Positions 6,074-6,559 of a stretch of DNA of 6,559 nucleotides are shown piece by piece. Source of the DNA: Vicinamibacteria bacterium (GTDB lineage: Bacteria; Acidobacteriota; Vicinamibacteria; Vicinamibacterales; 2-12-FULL-66-21). Within the stretch, counting starts at the first letter, position 1; each line of letters starts with the position of its first letter. The stretch is taken from the NCBI GenBank assembly GCA_025937075.1, contig JAICSD010000259.1, forward strand, positions 1 to 6,559, given 5' to 3'. A program made the translations under genes and the position numbers. The notes under the pieces were generated by a model, which worked only from the letters and a program-made list of their open reading frames with translations, did not search any database and had not been told where the DNA came from.

Positions 6074-6559
6074 ATGACGCCTGCCTGCCATCGCCGTCGG
6101 TTGATCGAGACGCTCGCCGCCGTGTGCGTTGCCGCGTCTTTCAGAGTACCAGTCGCCGCACAGTCGAAGCAGCAGGATCCTGTGGCTGCGCTGCAGGCGA
6201 AGGTGGCCGCCGCCGAACGCGCGTTGCAGGAAAACGAGCGACAGATTGCGGAGAGCCGGTATCGCGACGCGCTGTTCGACGGCTGGATGATTACCGCGGC
6301 GCTGGCGGTCGGCGAAGGACGCCTCGCCGATGCACGCGGCGCGTTCGATCGCGCCTCGCAGGCGGTCGTCGACAACCGTGACGCGCTGCAATCGCTCGCC
6401 ATCGTGGACCTGCAGTTGCGCGATCCGGCGAGCGCGATCGGCATTCTCACGCGTCTGGTCTCCGCGCATCCGAAGGAACAGGCGCTCCGGCGGCTGCTGG
6501 CCCAGGGGCTCGTCATGAACCGCCAGCCAGCCGAGGCCGTGCAGGCGCTGGAAGAGGCG
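6074..6559 (+). CDS. Secreted TPR/coiled-coil protein, N-terminal part (3' end outside window)
   Basis: An open frame from ATG 6074 runs 162 codons to the last base without a stop. The N-terminus MTPACHRRRLIETLAAVC with VPVAAQ near residue 30 looks like a Sec signal peptide: basic n-region, hydrophobic core and probable cleavage at VAA before Q30, although Arg24 interrupts the core. Residues about 36-62 (VAALQAKVAAAERALQENER) form a heptad-like amphipathic helix, probably a coiled coil. From about 70 on, helical pairs follow a TPR rhythm (AALAVGEGRLADARGAFDRA, LAIVDLQLRDPASAIGIL, LLAQGLVMNRQPAEAVQALE). This predicts a periplasmic scaffold. The gap to the preceding TPR-bearing gene is 26 nt in the same direction, so co-expression and interaction are likely. 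The start is chosen because the signal peptide begins there and no ATG, GTG or TTG lies upstream in frame within the gap. The role beyond scaffolding cannot be named; the missing C-terminus could carry a further domain. Confidence 0.8.
   Translation, partial: MTPACHRRRLIETLAAVCVAASFRVPVAAQSKQQDPVAALQAKVAAAERALQENERQIAESRYRDALFDGWMITAALAVGEGRLADARGAFDRASQAVVDNRDALQSLAIVDLQLRDPASAIGILTRLVSAHPKEQALRRLLAQGLVMNRQPAEAVQALEEA

Noticed and set aside
5740..6381. + strand frame spanning the junction of the last two genes
   Set aside because: It overlaps both well-supported genes out of frame and is Arg/Ser-rich. The 3912-6047 and 6074-6559 frames have clear signal peptides and TPR motifs instead.
5971..6516. 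- strand frame opposite the secreted TPR gene
   Set aside because: Ser/Arg/Ala-rich shadow translation with no motif. The + strand frame has a coherent signal peptide, coiled coil and TPR helices.

Overview
The window is GC-rich, with dense coding and codons biased to G/C at third positions. It carries an Oar-like TonB-dependent receptor with an N-terminal carboxypeptidase-regulatory-like domain and, divergently, a sulfatase-fold protein fused to TPR repeats. That combination is typical of Acidobacteriota (Vicinamibacteria-like lineages). The taxonomic reading is inference from gene content; no marker gene is present.

Layout. (1) 1-221, + strand: the C-terminal end of a gene that begins outside the window, probably an alpha/beta-hydrolase-like (esterase-like) protein. 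(2) 222-404: the gap between two convergent genes. It is almost filled by short repeats, with nine CAGGAG hexamers in three 30-nt units, a small central hairpin, then six CTCCTG hexamers in two identical 28-nt units. Together these form a large imperfect inverted repeat. (3) 405-3860, - strand: a complete 1151-residue outer-membrane receptor. (4) 3861-3960: a compact divergent control region. It holds a near-consensus sigma70-type promoter for the receptor and a strong Shine-Dalgarno that can pair with an upstream CCTCC. The -35 box lies inside the first codons of the gene on the other strand. (5) 3912-6047, + strand: a 711-residue probable lipoprotein with an alkaline-phosphatase/sulfatase-superfamily catalytic domain, in which Thr replaces the formylglycine Cys/Ser, followed by about six or seven TPRs. 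(6) 6074-6559, + strand: the start of a secreted TPR/coiled-coil protein that runs off the window end, 26 nt after the previous stop and so probably co-transcribed.

How the parts may work together (inference). The receptor would import or bind a large substrate at the outer membrane. The divergent lipoprotein and secreted TPR protein would act in the periplasm or at the envelope, the first as a phospho- or sulfo-ester hydrolase/transferase and the second as a scaffold. No substrate can be named from sequence alone. No RNA genes, insertion sequences, CRISPR arrays or integration sites were found. The most unusual element is the 233-397 repeat structure.
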